A stretch of 64,000 nucleotides of DNA, from positions 124,001 through 188,000 of the forward strand of contig NZ_JAHYBZ010000007.1 of assembly GCF_019430885.1 (NCBI RefSeq). The letters run 5' to 3'. Under the pieces are notes generated by a model. It was not told the DNA's origin, ran no database searches, and saw nothing but the letters and a program-made list of their open reading frames with translations. Both the position numbers and the translations under genes were made by a program. This stretch comes from Roseomonas alba (GTDB lineage: Bacteria > Pseudomonadota > Alphaproteobacteria > Acetobacterales > Acetobacteraceae). Positions 45,402 through 55,262 of the stretch are shown here, piece after piece. Numbering within the stretch: the stretch's first letter is position 1; every line of letters starts with the position of its first letter.

Positions 45402-46670
45402 TCAGGCCTTCTCCATCGGCTTCGCCGCGGCGCCGGCGGGCAGCGGCCCGCCGCCGAGGACGGCGCGGGAGATGCTCTCGGGCAGGGGCAGCGGCTTCTC
45501 GATGCGCGAGAGCAGCGGCAGGATCACCAGGAAATACGCGAAGTAGTAGGCCGCGGCGAAGCGGCTGATGGTGACGTAGGGCTCCTCGGCCGGCTTGCCG
45601 CCGCACCACAGCAGCACCAGGAAGGACACGGTCCACAGCAGGAAGCAGATCCGCGCGATCGGACGGAAGCGCATGGAGCGCACCGGCGAACGGTCGAGCC
45701 AGGGCAGCACGAACCACACCAGAATGGAGCCGAACATCATCAGCACGCCGCCGAGCTTGTCCGGCACCGCACGCAGGATCGCGTAGAAGGGCAGGAAGTA
45801 CCATTCCGGCACGATGTGCGCCGGCGTGACCAGCGGATCGGCGGGGATATAGTTGTCCGGGTGGCCGAGGTAGTTCGGCGCGAAGAACACCAGCCCCGCG
45901 AAGACGATGAAGTAGATCACCAGGCCAAAGCTGTCCTTCGCCGTGTAGTACGGATGGAAGGGCAGCGTGTCCTGCGGGCCCTTCGGCTCGATGCCGAGCG
46001 GGTTGTTCGAACCCGTGATGTGCAGCGCGACGATGTGGAGGAACACCACGCCGACGATCACGAAGGGCAGCAGGTAGTGCAGGGAGAAGAAGCGGTTCAG
46101 CGTCGCGTTGTCGACCGAGAAGCCGCCCCACAGCAGGGTGACGATCCATTCGCCGACCAACGGGAAGGCGCTGAACAGGTTGGTGATGACGGTCGCACCC
46201 CAGAAGGACATCTGGCCCCAGGGCAGCACGTAGCCCATGAAGGCCGTGGCCATCATCAGCAGGAAGATGACGACGCCCAGCATCCACAGCAATTCGCGCG
46301 GCGCCTTGTAGGACCCGTAGTACATGCCGCGCCAGATGTGGATGTAGACGACGATGAAGAACATCGACGCGCCGTTGGCGTGCACATAGCGCAGCAGCCA
46401 GCCGAAATTCACGTCGCGCATGATGCGCTCGACGCTGTCGAAGGCCATCGAGGAATGCGGCGTGTAGTGCATCGCGAGGAAGATGCCCGTCGCGATCATG
46501 ATCATCAGGTTGACCATGGCGAGCGCGCCGAAATTCCAGAAGTAGTTGAAATTCCGCGGCGTCGGGAAGGAGCCATACTCCTTCTGCATCATGGTGAAGA
46601 TCGGCATGCGCTGGTCGATCCAGCGCAGCACGGGATTGGGGATGTCGCTGTTATGCAGGCCGCTTGCCAT
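45402..46670 (-). CDS. petB: Cytochrome b of the bc1 complex
   Basis: 422 residues, the fused mitochondrial-type cytochrome b with eight helices. Family segments: [55 protein letters not shown] (haem ligand region), [20 protein letters not shown] (Qo site), [29 protein letters not shown] and [23 protein letters not shown] (PEWY motif). It carries haems bL and bH. 11 bases after the Rieske stop. Confidence 0.97.
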   Translation of the reverse strand: MASGLHNSDIPNPVLRWIDQRMPIFTMMQKEYGSFPTPRNFNYFWNFGALAMVNLMIMIATGIFLAMHYTPHSSMAFDSVERIMRDVNFGWLLRYVHANGASMFFIVVYIHIWRGMYYGSYKAPRELLWMLGVVIFLLMMATAFMGYVLPWGQMSFWGATVITNLFSAFPLVGEWIVTLLWGGFSVDNATLNRFFSLHYLLPFVIVGVVFLHIVALHITGSNNPLGIEPKGPQDTLPFHPYYTAKDSFGLVIYFIVFAGLVFFAPNYLGHPDNYIPADPLVTPAHIVPEWYFLPFYAILRAVPDKLGGVLMMFGSILVWFVLPWLDRSPVRSMRFRPIARICFLLWTVSFLVLLWCGGKPAEEPYVTISRFAAAYYFAYFLVILPLLSRIEKPLPLPESISRAVLGGGPLPAGAAAKPMEKA

Positions 46671-46681
46671 CTGCAGGGTCC

Positions 46682-47227
46682 TCAGCCGATCCGGATCTTG
46701 GTGTCGGAAGTGAAGGCATAGGGCGGCACCGCCAGGTTCAGCGGCGCGGGTCCCTGCCGGATCCGGCCCGAGGTGTCATAGGCGCTGCCATGGCAAGGGC
46801 AGAACCAGCCGCCATAGGGGCCGCGCGGATCGGTAGGCTTCTGGCCGAGCGGCACGCAGCCGAGATGGGTGCAGATGCCGATGACGACGAGCCAGGGATC
46901 GCGCTGGATGCGCGCCTGGTCGGTCTGCGGATCCTTCAGGTCGTTCAGCGGCACGGCGCGCGCCGCCTCGATCTCCTGCGCGGTACGGCTGCGCACGAAG
47001 ATCGGCTTGCCGCGCCACATCACCGTGACGGCCTGGCCCACCGCGATGGGGGCAAGGTCCACATCGGTGCTGGCCAGGGCGAGCACGTCGCGCGCCGGCT
47101 GCATGGAGTTGATGAAGGGCCAGGCAATGGCGCCGACGCCCACGGCGGCGAAGGACGCCGTCACAAGATTGAGGAAGTCCCGCCGCGGCGTACCGCCGGA
47201 TGCGGTGGCCTCTCCACTATCCGCCAT
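46682..47227 (-). CDS. petA: Rieske iron-sulphur subunit of the bc1 complex
   Basis: 181 residues: a twin-arginine-type anchor ([26 protein letters not shown]), then the Rieske fold with CTHLGC (Cys119, His121, Cys124) and CPCHGS (Cys143, Cys145, His146). Cys124 and Cys145 form the family disulphide. It is the first gene of petABC. A stable hairpin lies about 90 bases upstream (47318-47352). Confidence 0.97.
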   Translation of the reverse strand: MADSGEATASGGTPRRDFLNLVTASFAAVGVGAIAWPFINSMQPARDVLALASTDVDLAPIAVGQAVTVMWRGKPIFVRSRTAQEIEAARAVPLNDLKDPQTDQARIQRDPWLVVIGICTHLGCVPLGQKPTDPRGPYGGWFCPCHGSAYDTSGRIRQGPAPLNLAVPPYAFTSDTKIRIG

Positions 47228-47317
47228 GCCTCACCATCCCTTCCGCCGGCATGCCGTAGTGGCGAGGCCGGCCGCATCATCCCGAGTCCGGGCGCCATTC
47301 GGGCACCCGGGAGCGGT

Positions 47318-47352
47318 AGAAGGCAGGCACGCGGCCACGTGCGCTGCCTTCT
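47318..47352 (-). promoter_or_regulatory. Leader hairpin upstream of petABC
   Basis: AGAAGGCAGGCACG and CGTGCGCTGCCTTCT pair (14 bp with one bulge) around a short loop, 91-125 bases before petA. It could be an mRNA leader structure or a divergent terminator. The rest of 47228-47458 shows nothing recognisable. Confidence 0.4.
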
Positions 47353-47458
47353 CCGCGCGGCGGACCTTATAGGTTGCTCCCGCGCGGGGTGTCCATGCCA
47401 CCACGGCGCCTTCGCGCCCTTCGGCGATGCAATGCGCCCACAGTATGGTGTTTTTGCC

Positions 47459-47599
47459 TCAGGGCCTGTCTTGAAAGACCGGCACCGGCCCGCACCCCCA
47501 CCCGGCCACCCATGTCAGTATCCTGGAATGGGTGGCCGTGCGGGCCGGTGCCGCTCCTCGGAAGTCGCCATCAGGCGACTTCCGGAACAGGCTCTCAGC
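47459..47599. repeat. Long-hairpin repeat, family 3, copy B
   Basis: Arms CCGGCACCGGCCCGCAC..CGGCCACCCA and TGGGTGGCCGTGCGGGCCGGTGCCG around TGTCAGTATCCTGGAA. It ends with the perfect hairpin GGAAGTCGCC-ATCA-GGCGACTTCC and GGAACAGGCTCTCAG. Same arms and loop core as copy A at 10306. It lies between petA and hemF, which are divergent. Confidence 0.8.
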
Positions 47600-47642
47600 C
47601 GGAGGGATGGCCGCGGCGCCTCCGGCGGTGCAGAAGACCGCC

Positions 47643-48536
47643 ATGACCGAAGCCCCTGCCGCGGCCACCGCGCATCCCTTCGCCGAGCCGGCCCGCGTCT
47701 GGTTCGAATCATTGCGTGACCGCATCTGCGCCACGTTCGAGTCCATCGAGGATGAGCTCTCCGCCGGCCCGCACGCCGCCCTGCCGCCAGGCCGCTTCGA
47801 GCGCACCGCCTGGACGCGGCCCGAGGGCGGCGGCGGCGTCATGTCGATCATGCGCGGGCGGGTCTTCGAGAAGGTCGGCGTCAACGTCTCGACCGTGTTC
47901 GGCGAGTTCTCGCCGGAGTTCCGCAAGCAGATCCCGGGTGCCGAGGCCGATCCGCGCTTCATGGCGACCGGCATCTCCCTGGTGTCCCACATGCGCAGCC
48001 CGCGCGTGCCGGCGGCGCATATGAACACCCGCTTCATCGTCACCACCCGCGCCTGGTTCGGCGGCGGCGGCGACCTGACGCCGATGTTCCCCGACAGCCC
48101 CGAGGCGGCCGAGGACGCGGCCGGCTTCCACGCCGCCTACAAGGCCGCTTGCGACAAGGTCGATCCGGACTGGTATCCGCGCTTCAAGCAGTGGTGCGAC
48201 GAGTACTTCTTCCTGCCCCACCGCAACGAACCGCGCGGGCTCGGCGGCATCTTCTACGACTGGCTGGGCGACCGCACGCCAGGCAAGGGCATCGAGGCCG
48301 ATTTCGCCTTCACCAAGGATGTCGGCCTCGCCTTCCTGGACGCCTATCCCGCCATCATCCGCCGCCGCATGCACGAGCCCTGGACCGAGGCGGAACGCCG
48401 CGCCCAGCTCGTCCGCCGCGGCCGCTACGTCGAGTTCAACCTGCTGCATGACCGCGGCACGCTGTTCGGCCTACGCACCGGGGGCAATGTCGAGGCGATC
48501 CTGATGTCCCTGCCGCCGGAAGTCGCCTGGCCCTGA
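47643..48536 (+). CDS. hemF: Oxygen-dependent coproporphyrinogen III oxidase
   Basis: 297 residues. The HemF signature regions are [55 protein letters not shown] and [19 protein letters not shown], ending [11 protein letters not shown]. It decarboxylates coproporphyrinogen III using O2 in the cytoplasm. The ATG at 47643 is chosen by family start; the frame remains open upstream through a family 3 repeat. With hemH it is the second haem-synthesis gene in the window, and it suggests aerobic growth. Confidence 0.97.
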   Translation: MTEAPAAATAHPFAEPARVWFESLRDRICATFESIEDELSAGPHAALPPGRFERTAWTRPEGGGGVMSIMRGRVFEKVGVNVSTVFGEFSPEFRKQIPGAEADPRFMATGISLVSHMRSPRVPAAHMNTRFIVTTRAWFGGGGDLTPMFPDSPEAAEDAAGFHAAYKAACDKVDPDWYPRFKQWCDEYFFLPHRNEPRGLGGIFYDWLGDRTPGKGIEADFAFTKDVGLAFLDAYPAIIRRRMHEPWTEAERRAQLVRRGRYVEFNLLHDRGTLFGLRTGGNVEAILMSLPPEVAWP

Positions 48537-48661
48537 CGCCGCCCCCCCGAGTGTGAGGCCGGCGTGCTTCCCGATTGCCCCGATGGGCGTCCGGTCACGG
48601 TCTTTCGCCACCGCGCCCCCACCCCATCTATCCGCCGAATGCAGGCAAGGGGCGCGAGACG

Positions 48662-49114
48662 ATGGTCGAGCTCACGGTGAACGGCGTCAGCCGGACGATC
48701 GAGGCAGAGGACGGCACCCCTCTTCTCTGGGTGCTGCGGGAACAGCTCGGCATGACCGGGACGAAATTCGGCTGTGGTATCGCGCAGTGCGGCGCCTGCA
48801 CCGTGCTGGTGGACGGGCAGGCGACCCGCTCCTGCTCCTTCCCGGTCGAAGCCGCGGTGGGCACCCAGATCACCACCATCGAGGCGATCGAGACCCATCC
48901 CATCGGCCGTCACGTCGTCGATGCCTGGGTCGAGGCCCAGGCGCCGCAATGCGGCTACTGCCAGTCCGGCCAGGTCATGGCGGCAACGGCCCTGCTCGCC
49001 ACCACGCCCAAGCCGACCCGCGACGACATCGAGGCGGCGATGACCAACATCTGCCGCTGCGGCACCTACAACGCCATCGCGCGGGCCATCTCGCTGGCCG
49101 GAGAGAAGCTGTGA
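48662..49114 (+). CDS. [2Fe-2S] small subunit of a molybdenum hydroxylase (isoquinoline 1-oxidoreductase alpha type)
   Basis: 150 residues with two [2Fe-2S] motifs: the plant-ferredoxin type GCGIAQCGACTV and the helical type CGYCQSGQV..CRCGTYN. No signal peptide of its own. It transfers electrons from the molybdopterin subunit encoded next. Its stop overlaps the large-subunit GTG (GTGA). The pair fits the two-subunit IorAB/aldehyde dehydrogenase branch of the xanthine oxidase family. Confidence 0.93.
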   Translation: MVELTVNGVSRTIEAEDGTPLLWVLREQLGMTGTKFGCGIAQCGACTVLVDGQATRSCSFPVEAAVGTQITTIEAIETHPIGRHVVDAWVEAQAPQCGYCQSGQVMAATALLATTPKPTRDDIEAAMTNICRCGTYNAIARAISLAGEKL

Positions 49115-51369
49115 GCGCCGGCCTCGCCGCGGCCTTCGCCGCCACCATGCCGGCCCGCCGGCCGGTGAACCTGTCCCGCCGCGGCATGTTCGCCGCCGCC
49201 GGGGCGGGGTTGTTCCTCGGCCTCGCCATCCCGGTCCGCGCGCCGCGCGCCCAGGGCGCGCCGGGGGCCGCGCTGCGCCATGCCGGGAAGGTCAACGCCT
49301 ACCTCCGCATCGCCCCGGACGGCACGATCCATCTGCAGAATCCCTTCGTCGAGGGCGGCCAGGGCATCGATTCGGCCGTCGCACAGATCGTCGCCGAGGA
49401 GCTGGACGCCGACCCGGCCGCCTTCGTCGTCACCTGCGCCCCGCCGGGCGAGGATTTCCGCGTCATGCAGGGCGGCAATGCCCGCTTCACCGGCGGGTCC
49501 TTCTCGGTGCGGTCCTCCTTCGCGCATTTCCGCACTCTCGGCGCGACGGCCCGTGCCATGCTGATCGAGGCCGCGGCGCAACGTCTGGCCGTGCCGGCGG
49601 CGGCGCTCACCACCGCGCCCGGCCGCGTGGTCCAGGGGACCGGCGCCAGCGAGCGCAGCATTACCTATGCCGAGCTCGCCCAGGCCGCCGCGGCGCTGGC
49701 CCCGCCCGAGAATCCGCCGCTGCGCGATTCCTCGGCCTTCCGCACCATCGGCCAGCCCCTCGCCCGGCTGGGCGTGCGGGAACGGTCCACCGGCAAGATC
49801 GCCTATGCCATCGACACCAAGGTGGACGGCATGCTGCTCGCCGCCGTGGTGCACGCCCCGCGCGCTGGCGCCCAGCCCGCCGCCGTAACCAACGAGGACG
49901 CGCTGAAGGCCCTGCCCGGCGTGCATTCCGTCCATCGCCTGCCCGGCGCGGTCGCCGTCGTCGCCGATACCTGGTGGCATGCGAAGAAAGCCGCGGACCA
50001 GGCGCAGATCGCCTGGCAGGCCCTCCAGGGCCCGGTGATGGAGGCCGACTTTGGCGCCGACACCATGCTCGGCCGGCTGAAGGCGGCGGCCGGCACGCAT
50101 GGCAACACCGCCGAGGAAGCCGGCGACATCGCCGTCGCCTTCTCCAACGCAACGCGGGTGATCGAAGCGCAGTACGACGCCCCCTACCTCGCCCATGCGC
50201 AGATGGAGCCTACCTCAGCCACCGCGCGCTTCAACGCGGACGGCACGCTGGACGTCTGGGTCCCCAACCAGGCCCCCGACATCTTCCAGGCCAGCGCCGC
50301 GCGGACCGCCGGCATCGAGCCCTCGGCCGTGCGCATCCATTCCCCGCCGCTCGGCGGTTTCTTCGGCCGGCACTTCGCCTATGGCGCGGCGAATGCGCAT
50401 CCACAGGCGATCCTGCTCGCCAAGGCGGTGGAACGCCCCGTGAAGGTAATCTGGACGCGCGAGGAGGAATTCGCCCGCGACGCCTATCGCCCCATGGCGC
50501 TCGCCACCTTCCGCGCCGGGCTGAACGTCGCCGGCGAGATCGTCGCCTTCCACGCCGCCGGCCACGGCGAAGGCCCCATCACCCGCCATTTCGGCACGGG
50601 CGCCCTCGGCACGCCGGCGGTCGATGGGTCGATCATGGAAGGGCTGACCGGTAAGCCCTATCGCTTCGCGACCAAGCGCGTGGAATTCGTGCCGGTGCCG
50701 CATCCGCCGGGGATCAATCTCGGCTTCTGGCGGTCGGTCGGGCACTCGATGAACGACTTCTTCTTCGAGAGCTTCCTCGACGAGATCGCCGCCGCGGCGA
50801 ACAAGGACCCCTTCGCGCTGCGCCTGTCGCTGCTGGACCACAGCGACCGTCACCGCACCTTGCTGAACGCCGCCGCCGACCTGTCCGGCGGCTGGCGCCG
50901 GGGGCCTTTCACCGCGCCGGACGGCACGCGCCGCGCCCGCGGCGTCGCGATGGCCTCCCCCTTCGGGTCGGAGGTTGCGACCATCGCCGAGGTCTCGATC
51001 AGCGAGGGCGAGGTCGTCGTCCACGACATCTGGGTCGCGATCGACCCCGGCCGCGTGGTCAACCCGCGCACCATCGCCGAACAGGTCCAGTCCGCCGCGG
51101 CGATCGGCCTGTCCTCGGCGATGTACGAGGCCATTGAGTTCGACCGCGGCGAAGTCGCGACCCGCAACTTCGACACCTACCGCGTGCTGCGGCGTGACCG
51201 CATGCCGCAGGTGCATGTGCGCGTGGTGGAAAGCGGCGCGCCGATGGGCGGGGTCGGTGAACCCGGCACACCGGGGGTGCCGCCTGCCGTGGCGAACGCA
51301 GTGTTCGCGCTGACGGGGCAAAGGCTGCGGAGCCTGCCCTTCGCGAAGACGCGGCTGTCAGGGGCGTGA
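49111..51369 (+). CDS. Molybdopterin-binding subunit of a xanthine dehydrogenase-family hydroxylase (IorB-like)
   Basis: 752 residues. A twin-arginine-type leader (VNLSRRGMFAAAGAGLFLGLAIPV) suggests Tat export with the small subunit in tow. The molybdopterin regions include NPFVEGGQGIDSAVAQIVAEELD, PPLGGFFGRHFAYG and the catalytic-Glu loop MGGVGEPGTPGVPPAVANAV. The start GTG 49111 lies behind GGAGAG, overlapping the upstream stop. No FAD subunit or cytochrome is adjacent, so the electron acceptor is unknown. Substrate (N-heterocycle or aldehyde) not decidable. Confidence 0.92.
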   Translation: MSAGLAAAFAATMPARRPVNLSRRGMFAAAGAGLFLGLAIPVRAPRAQGAPGAALRHAGKVNAYLRIAPDGTIHLQNPFVEGGQGIDSAVAQIVAEELDADPAAFVVTCAPPGEDFRVMQGGNARFTGGSFSVRSSFAHFRTLGATARAMLIEAAAQRLAVPAAALTTAPGRVVQGTGASERSITYAELAQAAAALAPPENPPLRDSSAFRTIGQPLARLGVRERSTGKIAYAIDTKVDGMLLAAVVHAPRAGAQPAAVTNEDALKALPGVHSVHRLPGAVAVVADTWWHAKKAADQAQIAWQALQGPVMEADFGADTMLGRLKAAAGTHGNTAEEAGDIAVAFSNATRVIEAQYDAPYLAHAQMEPTSATARFNADGTLDVWVPNQAPDIFQASAARTAGIEPSAVRIHSPPLGGFFGRHFAYGAANAHPQAILLAKAVERPVKVIWTREEEFARDAYRPMALATFRAGLNVAGEIVAFHAAGHGEGPITRHFGTGALGTPAVDGSIMEGLTGKPYRFATKRVEFVPVPHPPGINLGFWRSVGHSMNDFFFESFLDEIAAAANKDPFALRLSLLDHSDRHRTLLNAAADLSGGWRRGPFTAPDGTRRARGVAMASPFGSEVATIAEVSISEGEVVVHDIWVAIDPGRVVNPRTIAEQVQSAAAIGLSSAMYEAIEFDRGEVATRNFDTYRVLRRDRMPQVHVRVVESGAPMGGVGEPGTPGVPPAVANAVFALTGQRLRSLPFAKTRLSGA

Positions 51370-51371
51370 TC

Positions 51372-51681
51372 CTTGGAGGGGCGCTGCCCCTCCAAACCAC
51401 CCCGCCAAAGGCCCAGGGCCTTTGGAAACCGGCTGTCAGACTGTCGCGCCGAGGCCGAGGCCACCGCCCATCCGTCCGCACGAGGAACCATGTGTATTCC
51501 TCTCGCAGGATGGCGAGATCAGGCGCCCGCATGGCGCTGGGGACTCGTGTGCAGATCCCCACGGCGCAGGATGCGCGCTGCGGCGAGGCAGCTACCCGTC
51601 GTGCCCGGCGCCAACTCAAGGTGTCCAGAGGCCTTTTCGGCCTTTGGCTGGGTGGGTTCGGGAGGGGCGGGGCCCCTCCCG
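51372..51681. repeat. Mosaic palindromic repeat, family 1, copy 9
   Basis: Left: GGAGGGGCGCTGCCCCTCC, CCAAAGGCC..GGCCTTTGG, AAACCGG. Right: GTGCCCGGCGCCAACTCAAGG, TCCAGAGGCC..GGCCTTTGG, GGGAGGGGCGGGGCCCCTCCC. The remaining 160 bases to 51845 show nothing recognisable. Confidence 0.8.
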
Positions 51682-51845
51682 CTGCGCCATTGCCATATCG
51701 TCGCGAGCACGGGGCAGGGCCTTTCCGGTTCTGCCCCGGCGGCCCCGACGCGCTTGGATCGACGCTGCTCCACGCCCCCAACGTTTGCCCAGCCGCGACG
51801 CTATCGCCGATAACGGCGCATCATGCCTGTTGCCCATACCCCGTC

Positions 51846-52214
51846 GTGACCCCCTTCGGCGCCCGCCTACGTGACCTGCGGGCGCAGCGCGGCGTCACGC
51901 TCAAGGACCTCGCGGCGGCGTTGCAGGTCTCCGCGGCCTATCTCTCCGCGCTGGAGCATGGCCGTCGGGGCCGGCCTTCGGCCGGGCTGGTGCATCAGGT
52001 GAACGAGTATTTTGGATTGATCTGGGATGATGCCGAGGAACTGGTGCGGCTCGCGCGCCAATCGCACCCGCGGGTGGTGCTCGATACGTCGGGGCTCGAT
52101 CCGGCCGTGACGGATTTCGCGAATCGGCTGGCGCGTGAGGTGCGCCAGGTGACGCCCGAGGCCGCAGCGCGGATGAGCGCGGTGCTCGATTCCCTGCACA
52201 AGGGGCGGCGGTGA
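51846..52214 (+). CDS. XRE family transcriptional regulator
   Basis: 122 residues: HTH TPFGARLRDLRAQRGVTLKDLAAALQVSAAYLSALEHGRRGRPSAGLVHQVNEYFGLIW (about 2-60), then a short helical tail (PAVTDFANRLAREVRQVTPEAAARMSAVLDSLHK). The GTG start at 51846 is chosen by the HTH position. Its stop overlaps the benE start by one base. It probably regulates the following membrane transporter operon. The ligand is unknown. Confidence 0.87.
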   Translation: MTPFGARLRDLRAQRGVTLKDLAAALQVSAAYLSALEHGRRGRPSAGLVHQVNEYFGLIWDDAEELVRLARQSHPRVVLDTSGLDPAVTDFANRLAREVRQVTPEAAARMSAVLDSLHKGRR

Positions 52215-53347
52215 TGCAGGCTGTCTCGGCGGGGTTGCTGGCCGGGTTCGTGGGGTTTGCCTCCTCCTTCGCCGTGGTGTTGCAGGGGCTGGTGGCGGTG
52301 GGGGCATCGCCGTCGCAGGCGGCCTCGGGGCTGATGGCGCTGTCGATCGCGATGGGGCTGGCGGGAATCGTGCTGTCGCTGCGGCTGCGGCTGCCGATCA
52401 GCGTGGCCTGGTCCACGCCGGGGGCGGCACTGCTGGCGGCGACGGTCGCTCCGACGGGTGGCTTCGCCGAGGCGGTGGGGGCCTTCCTGATCTGCGGCGT
52501 GCTGCTGACGGCGGCGGGGCTGTGGAAGCCGCTGGGGCGGGCGGTCGCGGCCATTCCGGCGCCGCTGGCGAATGCCATGCTGGCGGGGATCCTGTTCACG
52601 CTCTGCCTTGCCCCGGTGCGGGCGGTGGCGGAACAGCCGGTGGCGGGGCTGGCCATCGTGCTGGCCTGGGCGGTGATGGCGCGGATCAACCGGCTGCTGG
52701 CGGTGCCGGCGGCGGTGGTGGTGGCAGTCGCGGTGATCGCGGCGTCGGCGCCCCTGCCAACAGGGGGCTGGATGCCGCGGCCGGAGATCGTGGTGCCGGG
52801 CTTCTCGGTCGCGGCGCTGACGGGAATCGCGCTGCCGCTGTTCATCGTGACCATGGCCTCGCAGAACATCCCGGGGCTGGCGGTGCTCTCGGCCAACGGA
52901 TACCGGCCTGAGGCCGGACCGCTGTTCACGACCACCGGGCTGTTCAGCCTGGCGGGCGCGCCCTTTGGCGGGCATGCGGTGAACCTCGCGGCGATCACCG
53001 CAGCACTCTGCGCAGGGGACGGCGCAGGGCCCGACCCGGCCCGGCGCTGGGTGGCGGCGGTGGTGGCCGGGGCGGTCTATGTCGTCTTCGGCCTCGCCGC
53101 CGGGGCGGTGACCGCCTTCGTGGCGTCGGCGCCGCCGGTGCTGATCCAGGCGGTGGCGGGGCTCGCGCTGCTGGGGCCGTTCGGCGGCGCGATGCTCGGC
53201 GCCGTGCATGCGCCGCAGGGGCGCGAGGCGGCCCTGGTCTGCTTCGTCGTCACGGCCTCGGGGGTTGCCTTCCTCGGCATCGGAGGCGCCTTCTGGGGGC
53301 TGCTCGCGGGCGGGGTGATGATGGCTTTGGCGCGGTGGCGCGCGTGA
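52214..53347 (+). CDS. BenE family (benzoate/H+ symporter-like) membrane transporter
   Basis: 377 residues, about 11 membrane helices. The BenE pattern is MQAVSAGLLAGFVGFASSFAVVLQGL, LPISVAWSTPGAALLAATV, and SQNIPGLAVLSANGYRPEAGPLFTTTGLFSLAGAPFGGHAVNLAAITAALCAG. Related to APC/NCS2 carriers; members import benzoate or export metabolites. The start ATG overlaps the XRE stop (TGATG); its own stop overlaps the DUF2585 gene (GTGA). Confidence 0.93.
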   Translation: MQAVSAGLLAGFVGFASSFAVVLQGLVAVGASPSQAASGLMALSIAMGLAGIVLSLRLRLPISVAWSTPGAALLAATVAPTGGFAEAVGAFLICGVLLTAAGLWKPLGRAVAAIPAPLANAMLAGILFTLCLAPVRAVAEQPVAGLAIVLAWAVMARINRLLAVPAAVVVAVAVIAASAPLPTGGWMPRPEIVVPGFSVAALTGIALPLFIVTMASQNIPGLAVLSANGYRPEAGPLFTTTGLFSLAGAPFGGHAVNLAAITAALCAGDGAGPDPARRWVAAVVAGAVYVVFGLAAGAVTAFVASAPPVLIQAVAGLALLGPFGGAMLGAVHAPQGREAALVCFVVTASGVAFLGIGGAFWGLLAGGVMMALARWRA

Positions 53348-53919
53348 GGGCACGATGGTGGCCCTGGGCGGGGATCGTCGGCATCCTCGCCGCGGTGGCC
53401 GCCATCCAGTTCGCCATGGGGCGCGTGCCCATCTGCTCCTGCGGATACGTCAAGCTGTGGGAGAACCAGGTCTGGTCCTCGGGCAATTCCCAGCACCTGA
53501 CCGACTGGTACACGCTGTCCCACATCGTCCACGGCTTCCTGTTCTATGCGCTGCTCGCCTGGCTGCGGCCGAGCTGGAGCCTCGCCTGGCGTGCCGTCGC
53601 CGCGCTCGTCATCGAGGGCGCGTGGGAGGTGCTGGAGAACACGCCGCTCATCATCGACCGCTATCGGGAGGTGACGGCCTCGCTGGACTATTACGGCGAC
53701 AGCATCGTCAATTCCGTCGGCGACAATGTCGCGATGCTGGTCGGCTTCGCCATCGCGGCGCGACTGCCGGTCTGGGGGGCGGTGGCGGCGGTGCTGGCGC
53801 TGGAAGGCGTCGCGGCCTGGGTGATTCGCGACAACCTGACGCTGAATGTGCTCATGCTGCTATGGCCCGTCGAAGCCGTCCGCGACTGGCAGGTGCAGGG
53901 CGCCCCGACCGCCCGCTGA
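53344..53919 (+). CDS. DUF2585 family membrane protein
   Basis: 191 residues, about four helices. The family core reads ICSCGYVKLWENQVWSSGNSQHLTDWYTLSHIVHGFLFYALLAW and WEVLENTPLIIDRYREVTASLDYYGDSIVNSVGDNVAMLVGFAIA, with many polar conserved residues (Cys, His, Asp, Glu) facing the membrane. The function is unknown. A GTG at 53344 overlaps the benE stop by 4 bases; a GTG 9 bases earlier is possible. Confidence 0.9.
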   Translation: MRARWWPWAGIVGILAAVAAIQFAMGRVPICSCGYVKLWENQVWSSGNSQHLTDWYTLSHIVHGFLFYALLAWLRPSWSLAWRAVAALVIEGAWEVLENTPLIIDRYREVTASLDYYGDSIVNSVGDNVAMLVGFAIAARLPVWGAVAAVLALEGVAAWVIRDNLTLNVLMLLWPVEAVRDWQVQGAPTAR

Positions 53920-53936
53920 CACTGGGAGGAACCCCC

Positions 53937-54935
53937 ATGCGCGTCTTCCTGGCCCATACGCCCGAGATGTTCGCCGGCTACTACGGCGACCGCGCCCTCG
54001 CTGCGCTGCGCAGGCATGCCGAGGTCGTCCGCAATCCCGGCGACACGGTGCTGTCCGGCGCGGCCCTCGCCGAGGCCGCGCGCGGCTGCCAGGCCATCGT
54101 CGCCGACCGCGCCACGCCCGGCACCGCCGAGACCTTCGCCGCCGCCCCTGACCTTGTCGCCTTCCTGCGTGTCGCGGTCGACATCAGCACCATCGACGTC
54201 GCGGCGGCGAGCGCGGCGGGCGTGCTCGTCACCCGCGCCACGCCGGGTTTCGTGGACAGCGTGGCGGAGCTGGCGCTGGGCTTCCTCGTCGATCTCGCGC
54301 GCGGGGTGTCGGGACATGTGCAGGCCTATCGGCGCGGCCAGGAACCCGCCGGGCAGATGGGCACGCAGCTTTCCGCGGCCACGCTCGGCATCGTCGGCTA
54401 TGGCCGCATCGGACAGCGCCTGGCGGAGGTCGCGCTCGCCCTCGGCATGCGGGTCCTGGCCGCCGACCCACATGCCTGCGTGTCCAACACGCGGGTCTTG
54501 AAGCGCGACTTCGCGGAGGTGCTGGCGGAATCCGATTTCGTCGTGTGCCTCGCCATCTCCCTCCCCGAGACACGCGACTTGTTCGACGCCGCAGCCTTCG
54601 CGCGCATGAAGCCGGGGGCGCGCTTTATCAACCTCTCGCGCGGGGAGTTGGTGGATGAGCAGGCGCTCGCGGCCGCACTCGACAGCGGGCGACTGGCCGG
54701 GGCGGCGATGGATGTAGGACGCGCGGCAGATCAGCGGCCATCGCTGTTCCTCGCGCAGCGGCCCGACGTGATCGCCGCACCGCATATCGGCGGCATGACA
54801 CCGGAGGCCATGGAACATCAGGCGATGGATACGGTGCGGCAGGTCGCCGCGCTCGCGATTGGCAAGATGCCGGACAACGCGGTGAACGCGGCCGCGGCGC
54901 TGCGCCTATCGCGGCTGAAGAGTCCCGCGAAGTAG
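53937..54935 (+). CDS. D-2-hydroxyacid dehydrogenase family oxidoreductase, atypical catalytic site
   Basis: 332 residues. NAD(P)-binding LGIVGYGRIGQRLAEVALALGMRVLAADP (about 150-178), substrate/nucleotide Arg235 in INLSRGELVDEQALAAAL, and the catalytic His283 in APHIGGMTPEAMEHQ. The usual segment DVFEEEP, which carries the catalytic Glu, is replaced by DVGRAADQRPS, so the Glu is absent at its normal place. GGGAGGA precedes ATG 53937. It is the last gene of the XRE-benE-DUF2585 run; the family reduces 2-oxoacids or the reverse. Confidence 0.88.
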   Translation: MRVFLAHTPEMFAGYYGDRALAALRRHAEVVRNPGDTVLSGAALAEAARGCQAIVADRATPGTAETFAAAPDLVAFLRVAVDISTIDVAAASAAGVLVTRATPGFVDSVAELALGFLVDLARGVSGHVQAYRRGQEPAGQMGTQLSAATLGIVGYGRIGQRLAEVALALGMRVLAADPHACVSNTRVLKRDFAEVLAESDFVVCLAISLPETRDLFDAAAFARMKPGARFINLSRGELVDEQALAAALDSGRLAGAAMDVGRAADQRPSLFLAQRPDVIAAPHIGGMTPEAMEHQAMDTVRQVAALAIGKMPDNAVNAAAALRLSRLKSPAK

Positions 54936-54945
54936 GCGATGGTGA

Positions 54946-55256
54946 TTGGGGGGGGCGCCGCCCCTCTCCAAACCTCACCCCGCCGGGGTGCCGTGCACGC
55001 TGGACTACCGGAACTCGGCATCGGGCATGACGGTCTTGCCCGTGCGGTGAAACGCGCTGCGGGCAAGACGCCCAGGAACAATCCGCCCCCCGGGCACAGT
55101 GCGTCGTCTGTTCTTGGGAACGCCCTGCCCTGCCCACCACCAACTGACGGCTTCCATAGGTCTTGGGCCGATCAGTCCCCATTGACGTCGCGCAGCAACG
55201 TCAATGGGATCCCGTGGCGGGGAGAGGTCCGGAGAGCGGCTTTGCCCCTCTCCGGC
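54946..55256. repeat. Mosaic palindromic repeat, family 1, copy 10
   Basis: Between convergent genes. Left: GGGGCGCCGCCCCTCTCC, substitute cassette CCGGGGTGCCGTGCACGCTGG, GGAACTCGGCATCGGGC. Right: hairpin CATTGACGTCGCGCAGCAACGTCAATG-like (55180-55206) and GGAGAGCGGCTTTGCCCCTCTCC. It fills almost all of 54936-55262. Confidence 0.8.
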
Positions 55257-55262
55257 GCCGCC

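Noticed and set aside
49066-50196. 376-codon frame antisense to the molybdopterin subunit
   Set aside because: Shadow of a conserved gene; Gly/Arg/His-rich, no motif.
51901-53353. Long antisense frames over the XRE/benE genes
   Set aside because: Translations are low-complexity, while benE shows proper membrane helices and family motifs.
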